A stretch of DNA of 64,000 bases from Halobacillus salinarum (GTDB lineage Bacteria; Bacillota; Bacilli; Bacillales; Halobacillaceae): positions 124,001 through 188,000 of the forward strand of contig NZ_CP095073.1 in the NCBI RefSeq assembly GCF_022919095.1, given 5' to 3'. The notes beneath the pieces were generated by a model. It saw only the letters and a list, made by a program, of their open reading frames with translations. It did no database searches and had not been told where the DNA came from. Positions 50,454 through 61,780 of this stretch are shown piece after piece. Positions within the stretch are counted from its first letter, which is position 1. Each line of letters begins with the position of its first letter. The position numbers were made by a program, and so were the translations under genes.

Positions 50454-50502
50454 TTTCCTCCTCCTTTACTGTTGCTAATGCTACAGCTATAGAGTAAATT
50501 AT

Positions 50503-50538
50503 ATAGTAAGAGGAATAAATAATTTAGCCGCTTACTAT
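50503..50538. promoter_or_regulatory. Operator-like inverted repeat in the divergent promoter region
   Basis: ATAGTAAG (50503-50510) and CTTACTAT (50531-50538) are perfect inverted repeats 20 bp apart, centred between the XRE gene and the zinc-finger gene. A dimeric regulator or two dimers could bind here and switch both transcription directions. Confidence 0.5.
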
Positions 50539-50568
50539 CCCTCTTATTTATTTTAAGGAGTTGGTCTT

Positions 50569-51510
50569 TTGAAGAGAGTAAAACCTGCAAAGCATGTTTA
50601 TGGAGAGGATTTAAAGAAAAAAATAATTCATCCCCCTAATGAAGAAGATGAATTATTTTTTTCCAAACTTCCAATTTATCCGCCATATCAAATTTACGAA
50701 TATAAAGGAAACCCTTTAATAATGGCTACTGGGCTTATACACGCTAGTTTGGAAGAAATGACGACTGTAGAGAAGTTACAGAGCAAAGCAGGAGTAGCTT
50801 CCCATATTAATCCTTTTTCAGAAGAAAACCTGTTAGAAGACCTTGCAAACGTTAATATAAAAGATGAACAAACCATTTTAGATTTTTGTAATAAGTACGG
50901 ATTATTTGGTTTCAATATCGATACTGGAGGCCCTAAGTCATTGACGTCTCCCCCAGAGGAGGTAGAAATAAAGGAAAAAGCATTTGTAAATTTATATGAA
51001 GAGCTTGAAGGCTTTAAGAATCATACAAGGGTACTCCAAGAACTTATTAGGAATTTCTTTATTGAAATTCCTAAAGTCCAAAAAGAAGTTAGAGGCAAAG
51101 AAGATTTTAAGAAGATTAATGAACTAAATGAACTTAGAAGAGGAAGTTCTCGTTTACTGAATAGAGGATTAAAACTTGTCTCACCAGGCCTCAATTTTGA
51201 CAACGGAAAATTATTGCCCTCTTTTACATCCACTACAATGTTAGGAGCTGCATTTTACCAACTTTATGAAGCAATAACTCAGGAGAAGCAATTTCGGCGT
51301 TGCTTACACTGTAACTCACTTTTTATCCCTAGAACGCCTAATGCTAAGTTTTGCCCCCCGCTCCATTTCGGAAAGCATAGCTCCTGTCAAAACAGCTACA
51401 ACCAAATGAAGAGCAGAGCTAGAAAAGCAGTTAAGGAGAAAGGGAGAACTGTGGAGGATGTAGCTCAGTCAATAGGTAGACCAGCTAAAGAAGTTAGGGG
51501 GTGGTTTTAA
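50569..51510 (+). CDS. Zinc-ribbon protein next to the integrase, unknown function
   Basis: 313 aa from TTG 50569, with AAGGAG eight bases ahead. The N-terminal two thirds match nothing I recognise. The C-terminal part has a zinc motif RCLHCNSLFIPRTPNAKFC...SSCQ (CxxC-x13-C-x10-C), as in CGNR-like fingers, followed by a basic stretch and a short helix-turn-helix-like end (VEDVAQSIGRPAKEVRGW). It is co-oriented with int and opposite to xre, the place where satellites encode their master repressor (Stl). That role is only a guess from place. Confidence 0.6.
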   Translation: MKRVKPAKHVYGEDLKKKIIHPPNEEDELFFSKLPIYPPYQIYEYKGNPLIMATGLIHASLEEMTTVEKLQSKAGVASHINPFSEENLLEDLANVNIKDEQTILDFCNKYGLFGFNIDTGGPKSLTSPPEEVEIKEKAFVNLYEELEGFKNHTRVLQELIRNFFIEIPKVQKEVRGKEDFKKINELNELRRGSSRLLNRGLKLVSPGLNFDNGKLLPSFTSTTMLGAAFYQLYEAITQEKQFRRCLHCNSLFIPRTPNAKFCPPLHFGKHSSCQNSYNQMKSRARKAVKEKGRTVEDVAQSIGRPAKEVRGWF

Positions 51511-51578
51511 ATAAGTTAATAAAATAAATTGTAGTATGTATCTTTAAAGTAAGTCTATAACATTAATGAGGTGAAAAA

Positions 51579-52727
51579 ATGGCATCATTTCAAAGATATC
51601 TAACCCAACAGGGACAGAAGTGGTTATTCAAAACGGATACGGGAGTTGATCCGAAAACAGGAAAAAGACGAACAACTACACGGAGAGGGTTTAAAACAAA
51701 AAAGGAAGCACAACTAGCCGCTTCTAAACTCGAACAAGAAATAGCAAGCGGTTTATTTTTGCAAAACGATAATCTCACTTACAAGGAAGTATTCAACCAG
51801 TGGTATGAAAACCATTCGAAAACTATTAAGGTAAGCACTAAGAAGCGGATTGAGTCGATGTTTAAAAAGCATATACTGCCCCGCTTCGGCAAATTAAAAA
51901 TTAAAGATATTACACGTTCCTACTGCCAAGAAATGATTAATGATATCGCTAGTTCAATTTCATCAGTCAACGACATCAAGATTCAAGTAAATCAGGTTTT
52001 CAAATATGCCATGAAGATGGACATCATATTAAAGAACCCCTTAGAGTACGTTACTATACCAAAACAGAAGAATGAATTAATACATGATTCTAGTGAGAAG
52101 GACGAGCGTAATTATTGGAAGAAAGAAGAAATAAAGAAATTCCTCACTATTACAAATCAAGAGTTGTCATTACGTGACCATGTACTCTTTCATCTTTTAA
52201 TTTACACGGGGGCCCGAAAAGGTGAATTATTGGCTCTTATATGGAATGATATCGACTTTGAAGCGGGTTCTCTTCGTTTATCTAAGACGCTTTTCTATTC
52301 TGAGGGACAACATCTCTTTCAAACCTCTAAAACCAAGGAATCTAAGCGTTTAATTAGTTTAGGCACCCAAACCCTTTCCTTGCTAAAAAAATGGCAGATA
52401 CAGCAGAAGGAAGAGAATTTAGCTTTGGGAAACCGCAATAGAGATGATATTGTCTTTACTCGTGCAGAAGGAACACCATTACGATCCGCTTACCTAAACG
52501 AAAAACTCAATATTATTATTAAGAAACATAACCTTCACAGAATTACGATACATGGGTTACGACATACACACGCTTCCCTTTTATTTGAAGCGGATGCTAC
52601 TATCAAAGAAGTTCAAGAACGGCTGGGACATTCAGACATTAAAATGACTATGAACATTTATACACACGTTACGGATTATTTAAAAGAGCAGACAGCCGAA
52701 AAATTTCACAGGTATCTTGAGCTATGA
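51579..52727 (+). CDS. int: Tyrosine recombinase / integrase
   Basis: 382 aa, phage-type with an N-terminal arm-binding domain (KRRTTTRRGFKTKKEAQ), a SAM-like core-binding domain (~60-150) and a catalytic domain with TGARKGELLAL (Arg I), HGLRHTHASLL (His-x-x-Arg), LGHSDIKMT (His) and NIYTHV (Tyr). It recombines attP with the rpsI 3' end. It sits 110 bp from the right repeat, with arm-type repeats directly after its stop. AATGAGGTG precedes the ATG. Confidence 0.95.
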   Translation: MASFQRYLTQQGQKWLFKTDTGVDPKTGKRRTTTRRGFKTKKEAQLAASKLEQEIASGLFLQNDNLTYKEVFNQWYENHSKTIKVSTKKRIESMFKKHILPRFGKLKIKDITRSYCQEMINDIASSISSVNDIKIQVNQVFKYAMKMDIILKNPLEYVTIPKQKNELIHDSSEKDERNYWKKEEIKKFLTITNQELSLRDHVLFHLLIYTGARKGELLALIWNDIDFEAGSLRLSKTLFYSEGQHLFQTSKTKESKRLISLGTQTLSLLKKWQIQQKEENLALGNRNRDDIVFTRAEGTPLRSAYLNEKLNIIIKKHNLHRITIHGLRHTHASLLFEADATIKEVQERLGHSDIKMTMNIYTHVTDYLKEQTAEKFHRYLEL

Positions 52728-52730
52728 AAT

Positions 52731-52770
52731 ATGGTCACAAAAACTTTTTGTGGTCAAAATGTGGTCAAAA
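52731..52770. repeat. Integrase arm-type repeats, right cluster
   Basis: ATGGTCACAA (52731), GTGGTCAAAA (52750) and GTGGTCAAAA (52761). The last two are 11 bp apart, the same spacing as the left pair at 43077/43088. Confidence 0.7.
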
Positions 52771-52784
52771 GCCATTTTTAAGCA

Positions 52785-52821
52785 TAAAAAAGACCCCCAA
52801 CCAAAATGGTTGAGAGCCTTT
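52785..52821 (-). terminator. Element-borne replacement terminator for rpsI
   Basis: Minus strand: CTCTCAACC, loop ATTTT, GGTTGGGGGTC, then T6. It lies between the element's rpsI tail and the arm repeats, so rpsI is still terminated after insertion. Confidence 0.75.
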
Positions 52822-52835
52822 GAAACGTTGGTATC

Positions 52836-53228
52836 TTAACGTTTAGAGAACTGTGGAGCACGACGAGCACCTTTAAGACCGTATTTCTTACGCTCTTTCA
52901 TACGTGCGTCGCGAGTAAGTAGTCCTGCGCGTTTAAGCGGTGTACGGTATTCTGGATCCGCTTCAAGCAATGCACGAGCGATTCCATGACGAATGGCTCC
53001 CGCTTGTCCTGTGAATCCACCACCATCAACGTTTACATAAACATCATAGTTGCCTTCTGTTTCTGTAACAGCTAGCGGCTGTTTCAGAATTACACGAAGT
53101 GTTTCATATGGGAAAAAGTCTTCAGCATCACGTTTATTAACAATTACACGACCAGTTCCTGGAACAAGACGTACACGAGCTGTTGACTTCTTACGACGTC
53201 CAGTACCGGAGTATTGTACTTGTGCCAC
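52836..53228 (-). CDS. rpsI: 30S ribosomal protein S9
   Basis: 130 aa. [20 protein letters not shown] starts the protein after Met, and [17 protein letters not shown] ends it, as in all S9 proteins; the C-terminal Lys-Arg reaches the P-site tRNA. The last 61 bases come from the mobile element, which re-creates the same protein sequence. Follows rplM by 20 bp. Confidence 0.97.
   Translation of the reverse strand: MAQVQYSGTGRRKKSTARVRLVPGTGRVIVNKRDAEDFFPYETLRVILKQPLAVTETEGNYDVYVNVDGGGFTGQAGAIRHGIARALLEADPEYRTPLKRAGLLTRDARMKERKKYGLKGARRAPQFSKR
52838..52898. repeat. Right attachment site (functional rpsI 3' end)
   Basis: 61-base partner of 42901-42961. The two mismatches fall in wobble positions, so both copies encode the same 20 residues and stop. 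Confidence 0.93.
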
Positions 53229-53248
53229 TCTCGATTACCTCCTTTAAA

Positions 53249-53686
53249 TTATCCGCGAAGTTCGTAAACTTCCGGTTGTTGTGCTTCATGCTTGTGCTCT
53301 GAACCAGCGTAGACATGAAGTTTCTTACCCATTTTGCGTCCCAGGCTTCCTTTAGGAAGCATCCCTTTTACAGCAAGCTCAAGCATTTGCTCAGGGTATT
53401 TTGTACGCATTTCGTGAGCCGTACGAGATTTCAAACCACCTGGGTGGTTAGAATGACGATAATAGATTTTATCATTGATCTTGTTGCCCGTTAGTTCGAT
53501 TTCACCTGCGTTAATAATGATTACATGATCACCAGTATCAACATGTGGTGTGTACGTTGGTTTATTTTTACCGCGAAGGATCGCAGCAACTTCGCTTGCT
53601 AAACGGCCAAGTGTCTGTCCTGCAGCGTCGACAACAAACCATTTGCGTTCCACGTTGTTTTCATTTGCCATGAAAGTTGTGCGCAT
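53249..53686 (-). CDS. rplM: 50S ribosomal protein L13
   Basis: 145 aa, matching B. subtilis L13. It starts [16 protein letters not shown] at 53686 with AGGAGGG nine bases upstream; the longer frame is not used. [18 protein letters not shown] and MLPKGSLGR are the family signature. A stem-loop leader precedes it. Confidence 0.96.
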   Translation of the reverse strand: MRTTFMANENNVERKWFVVDAAGQTLGRLASEVAAILRGKNKPTYTPHVDTGDHVIIINAGEIELTGNKINDKIYYRHSNHPGGLKSRTAHEMRTKYPEQMLELAVKGMLPKGSLGRKMGKKLHVYAGSEHKHEAQQPEVYELRG

Positions 53687-53739
53687 GTCGGTTTCCCTCC
53701 TGAATTGTTCATTTTCATAAAACTGATTCAAATTTATCT

Positions 53740-53830
53740 CAAATACGATTAGTTTCCGGGGCTAATCGTGGTATAGAAATAAAATGCCATAGATTATAAT
53801 ATAACACGCCATATCCCCATGTCAAGAGAA
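53740..53830 (-). promoter_or_regulatory. Candidate L13 autoregulatory leader
   Basis: Minus strand: ACGATTAG, loop with CCCCGGAAA, CTAATCGT, just before rplM. A leader RNA ahead of rplM-rpsI is known in Bacillus (L13 leader); whether this hairpin is that family needs a covariance search. Extent is approximate. Confidence 0.45.
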
Positions 53831-53880
53831 TGTACACCTGGATTCGTTGTTTTTTTGAAAAACTTGGACATAAATGACAG

Positions 53881-54621
53881 CTAAGCGTAATGGACCTTCC
53901 AAAGGAACAAGCCTTGGGCCGGAGCTGTTTTCCCTGCAGCTTCCCTGTTTTCAGCTTCAATCATGGATGGAATAACTTCTGGTTTTCTTTCTCCCATCCC
54001 AATTTCAATAAGCGTACCAACAAGAATACGAACCATATTGTATAAAAAGCCTGTGCCTTCAAATACGAAACAGAGTTCTTCCTCATCCTGAATGAGCTCA
54101 GCTTTCGTAATTGTCCGGACCTTACTGCCTTTAATATCTGTACGAGTTGAACAGAAGGACGTAAAATCGTGTTCCCCTTTTATATAGCTGCAGGCTTGCT
54201 GCATAGCTGCAACATCCAGTTTTCGGCGAATATGACAGGTGTAATTCCTCCTGAATAAATTAGGGTCAACCGCATTCCAGATAAAATAACGATATTCCTT
54301 TCCAGAAGTATCATAGCGCGCATGAAAATCGGCCTCAGCCTCGTTCACTTCAGCGATTTGAATATCGGCAGGAAGGAGAGTGCTTAAGGCGCGTTTCCAA
54401 TTGAATTCAGGCAGCTCTAGAAAGGTATCAAAATGAATAATCTGCCCTTTTGCATGTACCCCCGCATCCGTTCGGCCCGAAGCTGTCACTTTAATAGTTG
54501 TTCCTTTATGCATTTTTGTTAAGGCGTTTTCCAATTCTTCCTGCACTGTTCTCCCATTAGGCTGAATTTGATAACCGGCAAACTTAGTACCATCGTACTC
54601 TACTCTGCATTTCATTCGCAT
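53881..54621 (-). CDS. truA: tRNA pseudouridine(38-40) synthase TruA
   Basis: 246 aa. Catalytic Asp in ASGRTDAGVHAKGQ; RYDTSGKEYRYFIWN and FLYNMVRILVGTLIEIG are conserved blocks. Modifies uridines 38-40 of the tRNA anticodon arm. Downstream of ecfT, as in B. subtilis. GGAGGGAAG precedes the start. Confidence 0.95.
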   Translation of the reverse strand: MRMKCRVEYDGTKFAGYQIQPNGRTVQEELENALTKMHKGTTIKVTASGRTDAGVHAKGQIIHFDTFLELPEFNWKRALSTLLPADIQIAEVNEAEADFHARYDTSGKEYRYFIWNAVDPNLFRRNYTCHIRRKLDVAAMQQACSYIKGEHDFTSFCSTRTDIKGSKVRTITKAELIQDEEELCFVFEGTGFLYNMVRILVGTLIEIGMGERKPEVIPSMIEAENREAAGKTAPAQGLFLWKVHYA

Positions 54622-54640
54622 CTCGCCACTTCCCTCCAGC

Positions 54641-55438
54641 TTAACTTCTAGTCAGGAATAATCCGAGGATTAAGGCTGAAAAGAGAAAGTACAAGCCGAT
54701 ATCCCGCTTTCCTATTTGTAATTCCCTTAGCTTCGTCCTGCCCTCTCCACCTCGATAACCACGTGCCTCCATGGCCATAGCAAGCTCCTCAGCGCGTTTA
54801 AAAGCGCTGACAAACAACGGCACTAAAAGAGGAATAATTGCTTTCACACGGTCTTTAAATGAGCCTGTGCGGAAGTCTACTCCTCGGGAAGCCTGTGCTT
54901 TAGAAATTTTTTCTGTTTCCTGCATTAAAGTAGGGATAAATCGCAAGGAGATCGACATCATCAATGCAAGTTCATGCACGGGGAAACGAACCTTTTTTAA
55001 CGGGCCTAACAATTCCTCAATCGCGTCTGTAATTTCGATAGGTGTCGTCGTCAGGGTCAGGAGTGAAGTCACCATAATCAAGAGAAAGAAACGTAAGGAT
55101 ATAGCTGCGCCTTGAATCAGGGCTTCATCATAGACCTTCCACCCGAATAAAGTAAACACCACTTCACCTTGTTTCGTCACGATTAAATGAAGCAGGAAAG
55201 TAAATAAAATCAGAAACCAAACGGGCTTAAGACCTTTCACAATATAGGTGAGCGGAATTCTAGTTATTAAGGCGCTCCCGACCGCAAAGATCGTCAAAAG
55301 TCCGTAACTCATAACAGAATTAGCAAAAAACACAATCACTACATAAAAAAAGATTATCGCTATTTTAGAACGGGGATCGAGCTTATGAACTACCGAATTT
55401 CCTGGAATATACTGGCCGATCACCATAGAACTACTCAT
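54641..55438 (-). CDS. ecfT: ECF transporter transmembrane protein EcfT
   Basis: 265 aa, about five membrane helices. It couples the ATPases EcfA1/A2 to interchangeable vitamin-binding S-components. The two coupling motifs appear as [14 protein letters not shown] and [16 protein letters not shown], each with the A-R-G signature. Overlaps ecfA2 by 8 bp. Confidence 0.94.
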   Translation of the reverse strand: MSSSMVIGQYIPGNSVVHKLDPRSKIAIIFFYVVIVFFANSVMSYGLLTIFAVGSALITRIPLTYIVKGLKPVWFLILFTFLLHLIVTKQGEVVFTLFGWKVYDEALIQGAAISLRFFLLIMVTSLLTLTTTPIEITDAIEELLGPLKKVRFPVHELALMMSISLRFIPTLMQETEKISKAQASRGVDFRTGSFKDRVKAIIPLLVPLFVSAFKRAEELAMAMEARGYRGGEGRTKLRELQIGKRDIGLYFLFSALILGLFLTRS

Positions 55439-56303
55439 TATCCTGCCCCCCGCTAACTACAAGCGCCAGCTCTTTTGCTAATTCTGTTATCGATTGACCA
55501 TTGTAGGGCAGAGATATCCCCAATCGTTCCTCAGCCTTCGTTAAGAATTCAATGACTTCTGGCACGTCAAGCTGCACTTCATTTAACGCGTCTCTCTCAT
55601 TAAAAATGGCTAATGGCTCTCCTTGACTGTACACTTCACCATGATTGAGAATGATAATTTGGTCGGCGTACTTCAGGGCATCCTCCATACTGTGGGTAAC
55701 GAGTACGGTGGTCAAGGACTTGTCCTGATGCAGAGCTTTGAACATTTCCATAATTTCATGCTGGCCATTAGGATCCAGGCCGGCGGTCGGTTCATCAAGC
55801 ACCAGTACTTCAGGGTCCATTGCTAACACCCCTGCGATGGCAACTCTGCGCATCTGTCCTCCGCTTAAGTCAAACGGGGAACGCTGCAGCATCTCGTCAG
55901 GCAGCTGCACTGCGGCCACAGCCTGAGAAATTCTTCGATTAATTTCATTTTCCCGCACCCCAAAATTAGATGGACCGAAAGCGATATCTTTTTCAACCGT
56001 CTCTTCAAACAGCTGGTGTTCAGGGTATTGAAAAACGACCCCGACTTTCTCTCTCAAGCTTCGCAATTGTTTGTTTTTGGAGCCTGCTTTAAGATGAAAA
56101 TCACCGATCTTTACTTCTCCCTCTGTAGGTTGAAGCAATCCGTTAAGGTGCTGGATTAATGTAGATTTCCCAGAGCCGGTATGTCCGATAATCGCAGTAA
56201 AGGATCCTGATGGAATCGAGAAAGAAATATGGTTAAGAGCCTTATGTTCAAACGGAGTATTAGGCTGATAAATATAGCTTACATCGTTGAATGAGATGTC
56301 CAT
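55431..56303 (-). CDS. ecfA2: ECF transporter ATPase EcfA2
   Basis: 290 aa ABC ATPase. Walker [11 protein letters not shown]-loop [14 protein letters not shown], signature LSGGQMRR, Walker [13 protein letters not shown]. The YPEHQLF Q-loop marks the A2 type. Overlaps ecfA1 by 25 bp and ecfT by 8 bp. Confidence 0.95.
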   Translation of the reverse strand: MDISFNDVSYIYQPNTPFEHKALNHISFSIPSGSFTAIIGHTGSGKSTLIQHLNGLLQPTEGEVKIGDFHLKAGSKNKQLRSLREKVGVVFQYPEHQLFEETVEKDIAFGPSNFGVRENEINRRISQAVAAVQLPDEMLQRSPFDLSGGQMRRVAIAGVLAMDPEVLVLDEPTAGLDPNGQHEIMEMFKALHQDKSLTTVLVTHSMEDALKYADQIIILNHGEVYSQGEPLAIFNERDALNEVQLDVPEVIEFLTKAEERLGISLPYNGQSITELAKELALVVSGGQDNE

Positions 56304-57118
56304 AATTCCTCCAGTAACTCCTGGTGATTAAGTGGCTCACGTTGCACATGAATGCCGGCAGCTTTCATCTCATCTGCCAGTTTTGTGACAAAAGGAGTAT
56401 CTAAGCCAATTTCGATTAACTTCTCTTTTTTTGCAAAAATTGCTCTTGGAGTATCTTCCATCCAGACTTCCCCTTGATTCATTACAATGACACGTTCAGC
56501 CTGGGTAACTTCTTTCAAATCATGTGTAATAGTAATTAATGATACATGCCGTTTATCTTGCAAATGACGTATCGTTTGCAGGATCTCTTTTCGCCCTTTC
56601 GGATCGAGCATAGCTGTTGCTTCATCAAGTATCATGTATTGCGGAGAAACTGCCAGCACGCTGGCAATGGCGACGCGCTGCTTCTGTCCTCCTGACAGAC
56701 GGTGTGGTTCCTGTCTTTCAAACTCACTCATACCTACGGCTTGCAGGCTTTCTTTGATCCTTTCTACCATCAGTTCACGAGGCATGCCTTGATTTTCCAT
56801 CCCAAAAGCTACATCGTCACGAACCGTAGTACCGACAAATTGATTGTCAGGATTTTGAAAAACCATTCCCACGTTTTTTCTCACATTCCAGACGTTTTCC
56901 TCGTTTACAAGCTCCCCATTTACAAGAACTTCACCTTCCTGAGGAAATAACAAACCATTCATTAATTTCGCTATGGTCGACTTTCCGGATCCATTATGGC
57001 CGATTATCGCTACCCACTCGTTTGCTTCGATCACGAAGTTCACATTTTTCAGGACCCATGGCATGTTTTCCTGATAACGGAAAGATACGTTCTTAAATTC
57101 TATTCTTTTCTGACTCAT
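56279..57118 (-). CDS. ecfA1: ECF transporter ATPase EcfA1
   Basis: 279 aa ABC ATPase. Walker [11 protein letters not shown]-loop [11 protein letters not shown], signature LSGGQKQR, Walker [12 protein letters not shown]. The QNPDNQF Q-loop marks the A1 type. First gene of ecfA1-ecfA2-ecfT-truA, right after rplQ. Confidence 0.95.
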   Translation of the reverse strand: MSQKRIEFKNVSFRYQENMPWVLKNVNFVIEANEWVAIIGHNGSGKSTIAKLMNGLLFPQEGEVLVNGELVNEENVWNVRKNVGMVFQNPDNQFVGTTVRDDVAFGMENQGMPRELMVERIKESLQAVGMSEFERQEPHRLSGGQKQRVAIASVLAVSPQYMILDEATAMLDPKGRKEILQTIRHLQDKRHVSLITITHDLKEVTQAERVIVMNQGEVWMEDTPRAIFAKKEKLIEIGLDTPFVTKLADEMKAAGIHVQREPLNHQELLEELWTSHSTM

Positions 57119-57260
57119 AAAAGGCTCCTTCTCTTGCCGCTTCGACTATTTCCCGGGAAATACGACAGCATTTCCTCTTCGTTAGTGCTCCCAGCAGGAA
57201 ATAGTCATAATTCTTTGTTTTTTATGCAAGCACATTCCATTAAAAAGACCGCAAAAAACA

Positions 57261-57307
57261 AAAAAAGGGCTGGAGTAAACCTCTTACGAGATCTCTTCCT
57301 GCCCTTT
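57261..57307 (-). terminator. Terminator after rplQ
   Basis: Minus strand: GGGCAGGAAGAG...CTCCAGCCC with mismatches, then T6. It closes the ribosomal superoperon. Confidence 0.75.
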
Positions 57308-57330
57308 CACACCAAGCGCAAGCGGTGGCA

Positions 57331-57690
57331 TTAAACTAATTCAATGATCGCCATTTTAGCTCCATCACCTTTACGCTCGCCTAATTTAAGCACGCGAGTA
57401 TATCCGCCTTGACGGTCCTCGTAACGCGGGCCAATCTCAGAGAACAATTTTTGAAGAGCTGTCTGATCTCCTTCTTCATTGGCATCCGCTTTATAAAGAA
57501 ATGACTCAGCTTGACGACGGGCGTGGAGATCGCCTCGTTTACCTAGTGTAATCATCTTCTCTACTACAGAGCGAAGTTCTTTCGCTTTTGCTTCTGTAGT
57601 TTCTAAACGTTCATGAACGATCAGGTCAGTCGCTAAATTACGAAGCAGCGCCATTCGCTGATCTGTTGTACGTCCTAGTTTTCTAGCCAT
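57331..57690 (-). CDS. rplQ: 50S ribosomal protein L17
   Basis: 119 aa. [19 protein letters not shown] at the start and [18 protein letters not shown] near the end are the L17 signature. Follows rpoA by 39 bp. Confidence 0.96.
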   Translation of the reverse strand: MARKLGRTTDQRMALLRNLATDLIVHERLETTEAKAKELRSVVEKMITLGKRGDLHARRQAESFLYKADANEEGDQTALQKLFSEIGPRYEDRQGGYTRVLKLGERKGDGAKMAIIELV

Positions 57691-57729
57691 AGATTATCCC
57701 TCCCTTATCTGAAACTCTTAGATGACCAA

Positions 57730-58674
57730 TTAATCTTCTTTTCTCAAACCTAAACCAAGCTCATCAAGTTTGTGTTTAACTTCTTCCAGAGACTTGCGGC
57801 CAAGGTTACGTACCTTCATCATGTCGTCTTCAGACTTATTCGCAAGCTCTTGAACTGTATTTATACCAGCGCGTTTCAAACAATTATATGAACGAACGGA
57901 TAGGTCAAGTTCTTCGATCGTCATCTCCAGGACTTTTTCTTTTTGGTCTTCTTCTTTTTCAACCATGATTTCTGCTTTTTGAGCTTCATCAGTCAGGCTG
58001 ACAAAGATGTTGAGATGTTCCATATAGATCTTAGCACCTAGAGAGATTGCTTCTTCAGGACGAATACTACCGTCAGTCCATACATCCAGTGTTAATTTAT
58101 CAAAGTTTGAGGTTTGACCAATTCTAGTGTTCTCTACTTGATAAGTGACGCGGGAAACTGGAGTGAAAATAGAATCAACGGGAATCACACCAATTGGTAA
58201 ATCTTCGTGATTGTTGCCTTCAGCCGGACGATATCCTCGGCCACGCTCAGCTGTAATACGCATCCGCAGACTTGTATTGCTATCCAAAGTAGCAATGTGA
58301 AGATCCGGATTCAGAACTTCTACATCACTGTCGTGGGTAATATCGGCAGCAGTGACTTTTCCTTCACCCTGAACATCAATCTCTAAAGTCTTTTCCTCTT
58401 CTGAATATATCTTAAGGGCCAGTTTCTTCAGGTTCAAAATGATTGTTGTAACGTCTTCAACTACACCTTCGATTGTAGAAAACTCGTGAAGCACACCATC
58501 AATTTGAACAGATGTTACAGCAGCGCCAGGAAGTGAGGATAATAGGATACGACGCAAGGAGTTCCCTAGAGTTGTACCATACCCACGTTCAAGCGGTTCG
58601 ACGACGAACTTACCAAATGTGGACTCATCGCTGATCTCAACCGTTTCAATTTTTGGCTTTTCAATTTCGATCAT
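57730..58674 (-). CDS. rpoA: RNA polymerase alpha subunit
   Basis: 314 aa, as in B. subtilis. The N-terminal dimerisation domain has [20 protein letters not shown]; the C-terminal DNA- and activator-binding domain has [17 protein letters not shown]. Between rpsK and rplQ. Confidence 0.97.
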   Translation of the reverse strand: MIEIEKPKIETVEISDESTFGKFVVEPLERGYGTTLGNSLRRILLSSLPGAAVTSVQIDGVLHEFSTIEGVVEDVTTIILNLKKLALKIYSEEEKTLEIDVQGEGKVTAADITHDSDVEVLNPDLHIATLDSNTSLRMRITAERGRGYRPAEGNNHEDLPIGVIPVDSIFTPVSRVTYQVENTRIGQTSNFDKLTLDVWTDGSIRPEEAISLGAKIYMEHLNIFVSLTDEAQKAEIMVEKEEDQKEKVLEMTIEELDLSVRSYNCLKRAGINTVQELANKSEDDMMKVRNLGRKSLEEVKHKLDELGLGLRKED

Positions 58675-58848
58675 TACACAAAAACCTCCTTCAAAACGTC
58701 GAAACCCCGGTTAGACTCCAGTCTAACCGAAATTCCTCAGGTAAGCAGTCCCGTTTTTAAAACTGCATTTTGCTGTCTAATGCGGTGCTGTTTATAAAAA
58801 GCTATCATAACCCATTATAGACAGGGTGACAAATTCTATTCAGAACTA

Positions 58849-59244
58849 TTATACACGACGACGTTTTGGCGGACGGCAGCCATTGTGGGGAACTGGAGTT
58901 ACGTCACGAATTGCTGTGATTTCCAATCCTGCTGCTTGCAGAGATCGGATCGCAGCTTCACGACCAGCTCCTGGGCCTTTAACCGTTACTTCAAGAGTTT
59001 TCATTCCGTTGTCCATTGCATCTTTAGCTGCAGATTCTGCGGCCATTTGCGCAGCAAATGGAGTAGATTTACGGGATCCTTTAAATCCAAGAGATCCTGC
59101 ACTGCTCCAGCCGATAACATTCCCTTGAACATCGGTGACGGTTACAATTGTATTGTTAAACGTAGAGCGAATGTGAGCAACACCGCTCTCTATATTCTTT
59201 TTCACACGACGTTTACGACTACGAGTGTTTCCTTTACGTGCCAT
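58849..59244 (-). CDS. rpsK: 30S ribosomal protein S11
   Basis: 131 aa. [20 protein letters not shown] and the C-terminal [18 protein letters not shown] are the family signature. The 174 bases to rpoA hold a small inverted repeat (58709-58728). Confidence 0.97.
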   Translation of the reverse strand: MARKGNTRSRKRRVKKNIESGVAHIRSTFNNTIVTVTDVQGNVIGWSSAGSLGFKGSRKSTPFAAQMAAESAAKDAMDNGMKTLEVTVKGPGAGREAAIRSLQAAGLEITAIRDVTPVPHNGCRPPKRRRV

Positions 59245-59272
59245 ATAGTATGCTTACCTCCTTTATTCTTAA

Positions 59273-59638
59273 TTACTTACGTTTATTAGCCACGGTACGA
59301 CGTGGACCTTTACGCGTACGAGAGTTGTTTTTGGTTTTTTGACCACGAAGCGGAAGTCCGCGACGGTGGCGAATACCACGGTAAGAACCAATTTCAATCA
59401 AACGTTTGATGTTTAAAGAGTTCTCACGGCGAAGGTCACCTTCGACGTTGTGGTTATCCACTGCTGAACGGATCTTTGTTAATTCATCTTCTGTTAGATC
59501 ACGAACACGAGTATTTTCAGAAACGCCAGCTTCTGCAAGAATCTCAGCAGCGAGTGATTTACCAACACCATAGATATAAGTTAAAGAAATTACCACGCGT
59601 TTATCGCGAGGAACATCTACACCTGCAATACGTGCCAT
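59273..59638 (-). CDS. rpsM: 30S ribosomal protein S13
   Basis: 121 aa. [20 protein letters not shown] at the start and [20 protein letters not shown] in the C-terminal part are the S13 signature. Confidence 0.97.
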   Translation of the reverse strand: MARIAGVDVPRDKRVVISLTYIYGVGKSLAAEILAEAGVSENTRVRDLTEDELTKIRSAVDNHNVEGDLRRENSLNIKRLIEIGSYRGIRHRRGLPLRGQKTKNNSRTRKGPRRTVANKRK

Positions 59639-59661
59639 ACGATACGTGCACCTCCTTCAGA

Positions 59662-59805
<144 letters not shown>

Positions 59806-60024
59806 TTATTTATAACGATACGTAATACGTCCTCTTGTCAAATCATAAGGAGAAAGTTCAACCGTCACTTTGTCTCCAGGCAGAATTCGAATGAAGTGCA
59901 TACGAATCTTTCCGGAAACGTGAGCTAAAACGGTATGACCGTTCTCAAGCTCTACCTTGAATTGTGCATTAGGCAAGGTCTCTACGACGGTACCTTCTAC
60001 TTCAATTACATCGTCTTTCGCCAT
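59806..60024 (-). CDS. infA: Translation initiation factor IF-1
   Basis: 72 aa S1-like OB fold: [35 protein letters not shown]-like block and RGRITYRYK. Its start overlaps the KOW gene by 23 bp. Confidence 0.97.
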   Translation of the reverse strand: MAKDDVIEVEGTVVETLPNAQFKVELENGHTVLAHVSGKIRMHFIRILPGDKVTVELSPYDLTRGRITYRYK

Positions 60025-60337
60025 CGAGTTGATCTCCCTTCTTCAAATCAGTCACTACTTCATTTTCATACTTCGATACGGCAAATCTAAGCTTGCCATT
60101 TGTGACGCGACCCGTTTCTAGAAGGCTGTTCTGGACTTCCGGAGAGATGAAATCCATAAGCTCAATATGCTGTAAATTCTTTTTCTTCGGTCGATCATAC
60201 TTCCGCTTATCTCCGTCGGCAAGCAGCACAAATCGGCCATCCAGTACATCGATCACGACCGCGTACTGTCCTGCCTCTCGTCCCTGTACAATACGAACAA
60301 CTTGACCTATCCGTGGACTCGACTCAGATTCGTTCAA
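60002..60337 (-). CDS. KOW-domain RNA-binding protein (L14e-like)
   Basis: 111 aa from TTG 60337, with AAGGTGAT five bases before it. It has a KOW-type start ([20 protein letters not shown]) and a basic middle ([15 protein letters not shown]). Homologues stand between map and infA in Bacillus. A role in translation is inferred from motif and place. Confidence 0.85.
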   Translation of the reverse strand: MNESESSPRIGQVVRIVQGREAGQYAVVIDVLDGRFVLLADGDKRKYDRPKKKNLQHIELMDFISPEVQNSLLETGRVTNGKLRFAVSKYENEVVTDLKKGDQLDGERRCN

Positions 60338-60353
60338 ACACGATCACCTTCAC

Positions 60354-61780
<1,427 letters not shown>

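Larger units (their letters stand above)
42901..52898. mobile_element. Integrated satellite-like element in rpsI (about 9.9 kb)
   Basis: The segment between 61-bp direct repeats of the rpsI 3' end. Contents from the right: tyrosine integrase, zinc-finger protein, divergent XRE repressor, excisionase-like protein, Prim-Pol, DUF3987 protein, TerS-like HTH protein, small ORFs, then a three-gene cargo operon at the left. No capsid, tail, portal or conjugation genes are present. The order int / divergent regulator / xis / primase / terS matches phage-inducible chromosomal islands. It is AT-richer than the chromosome on both sides. Confidence 0.85.
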
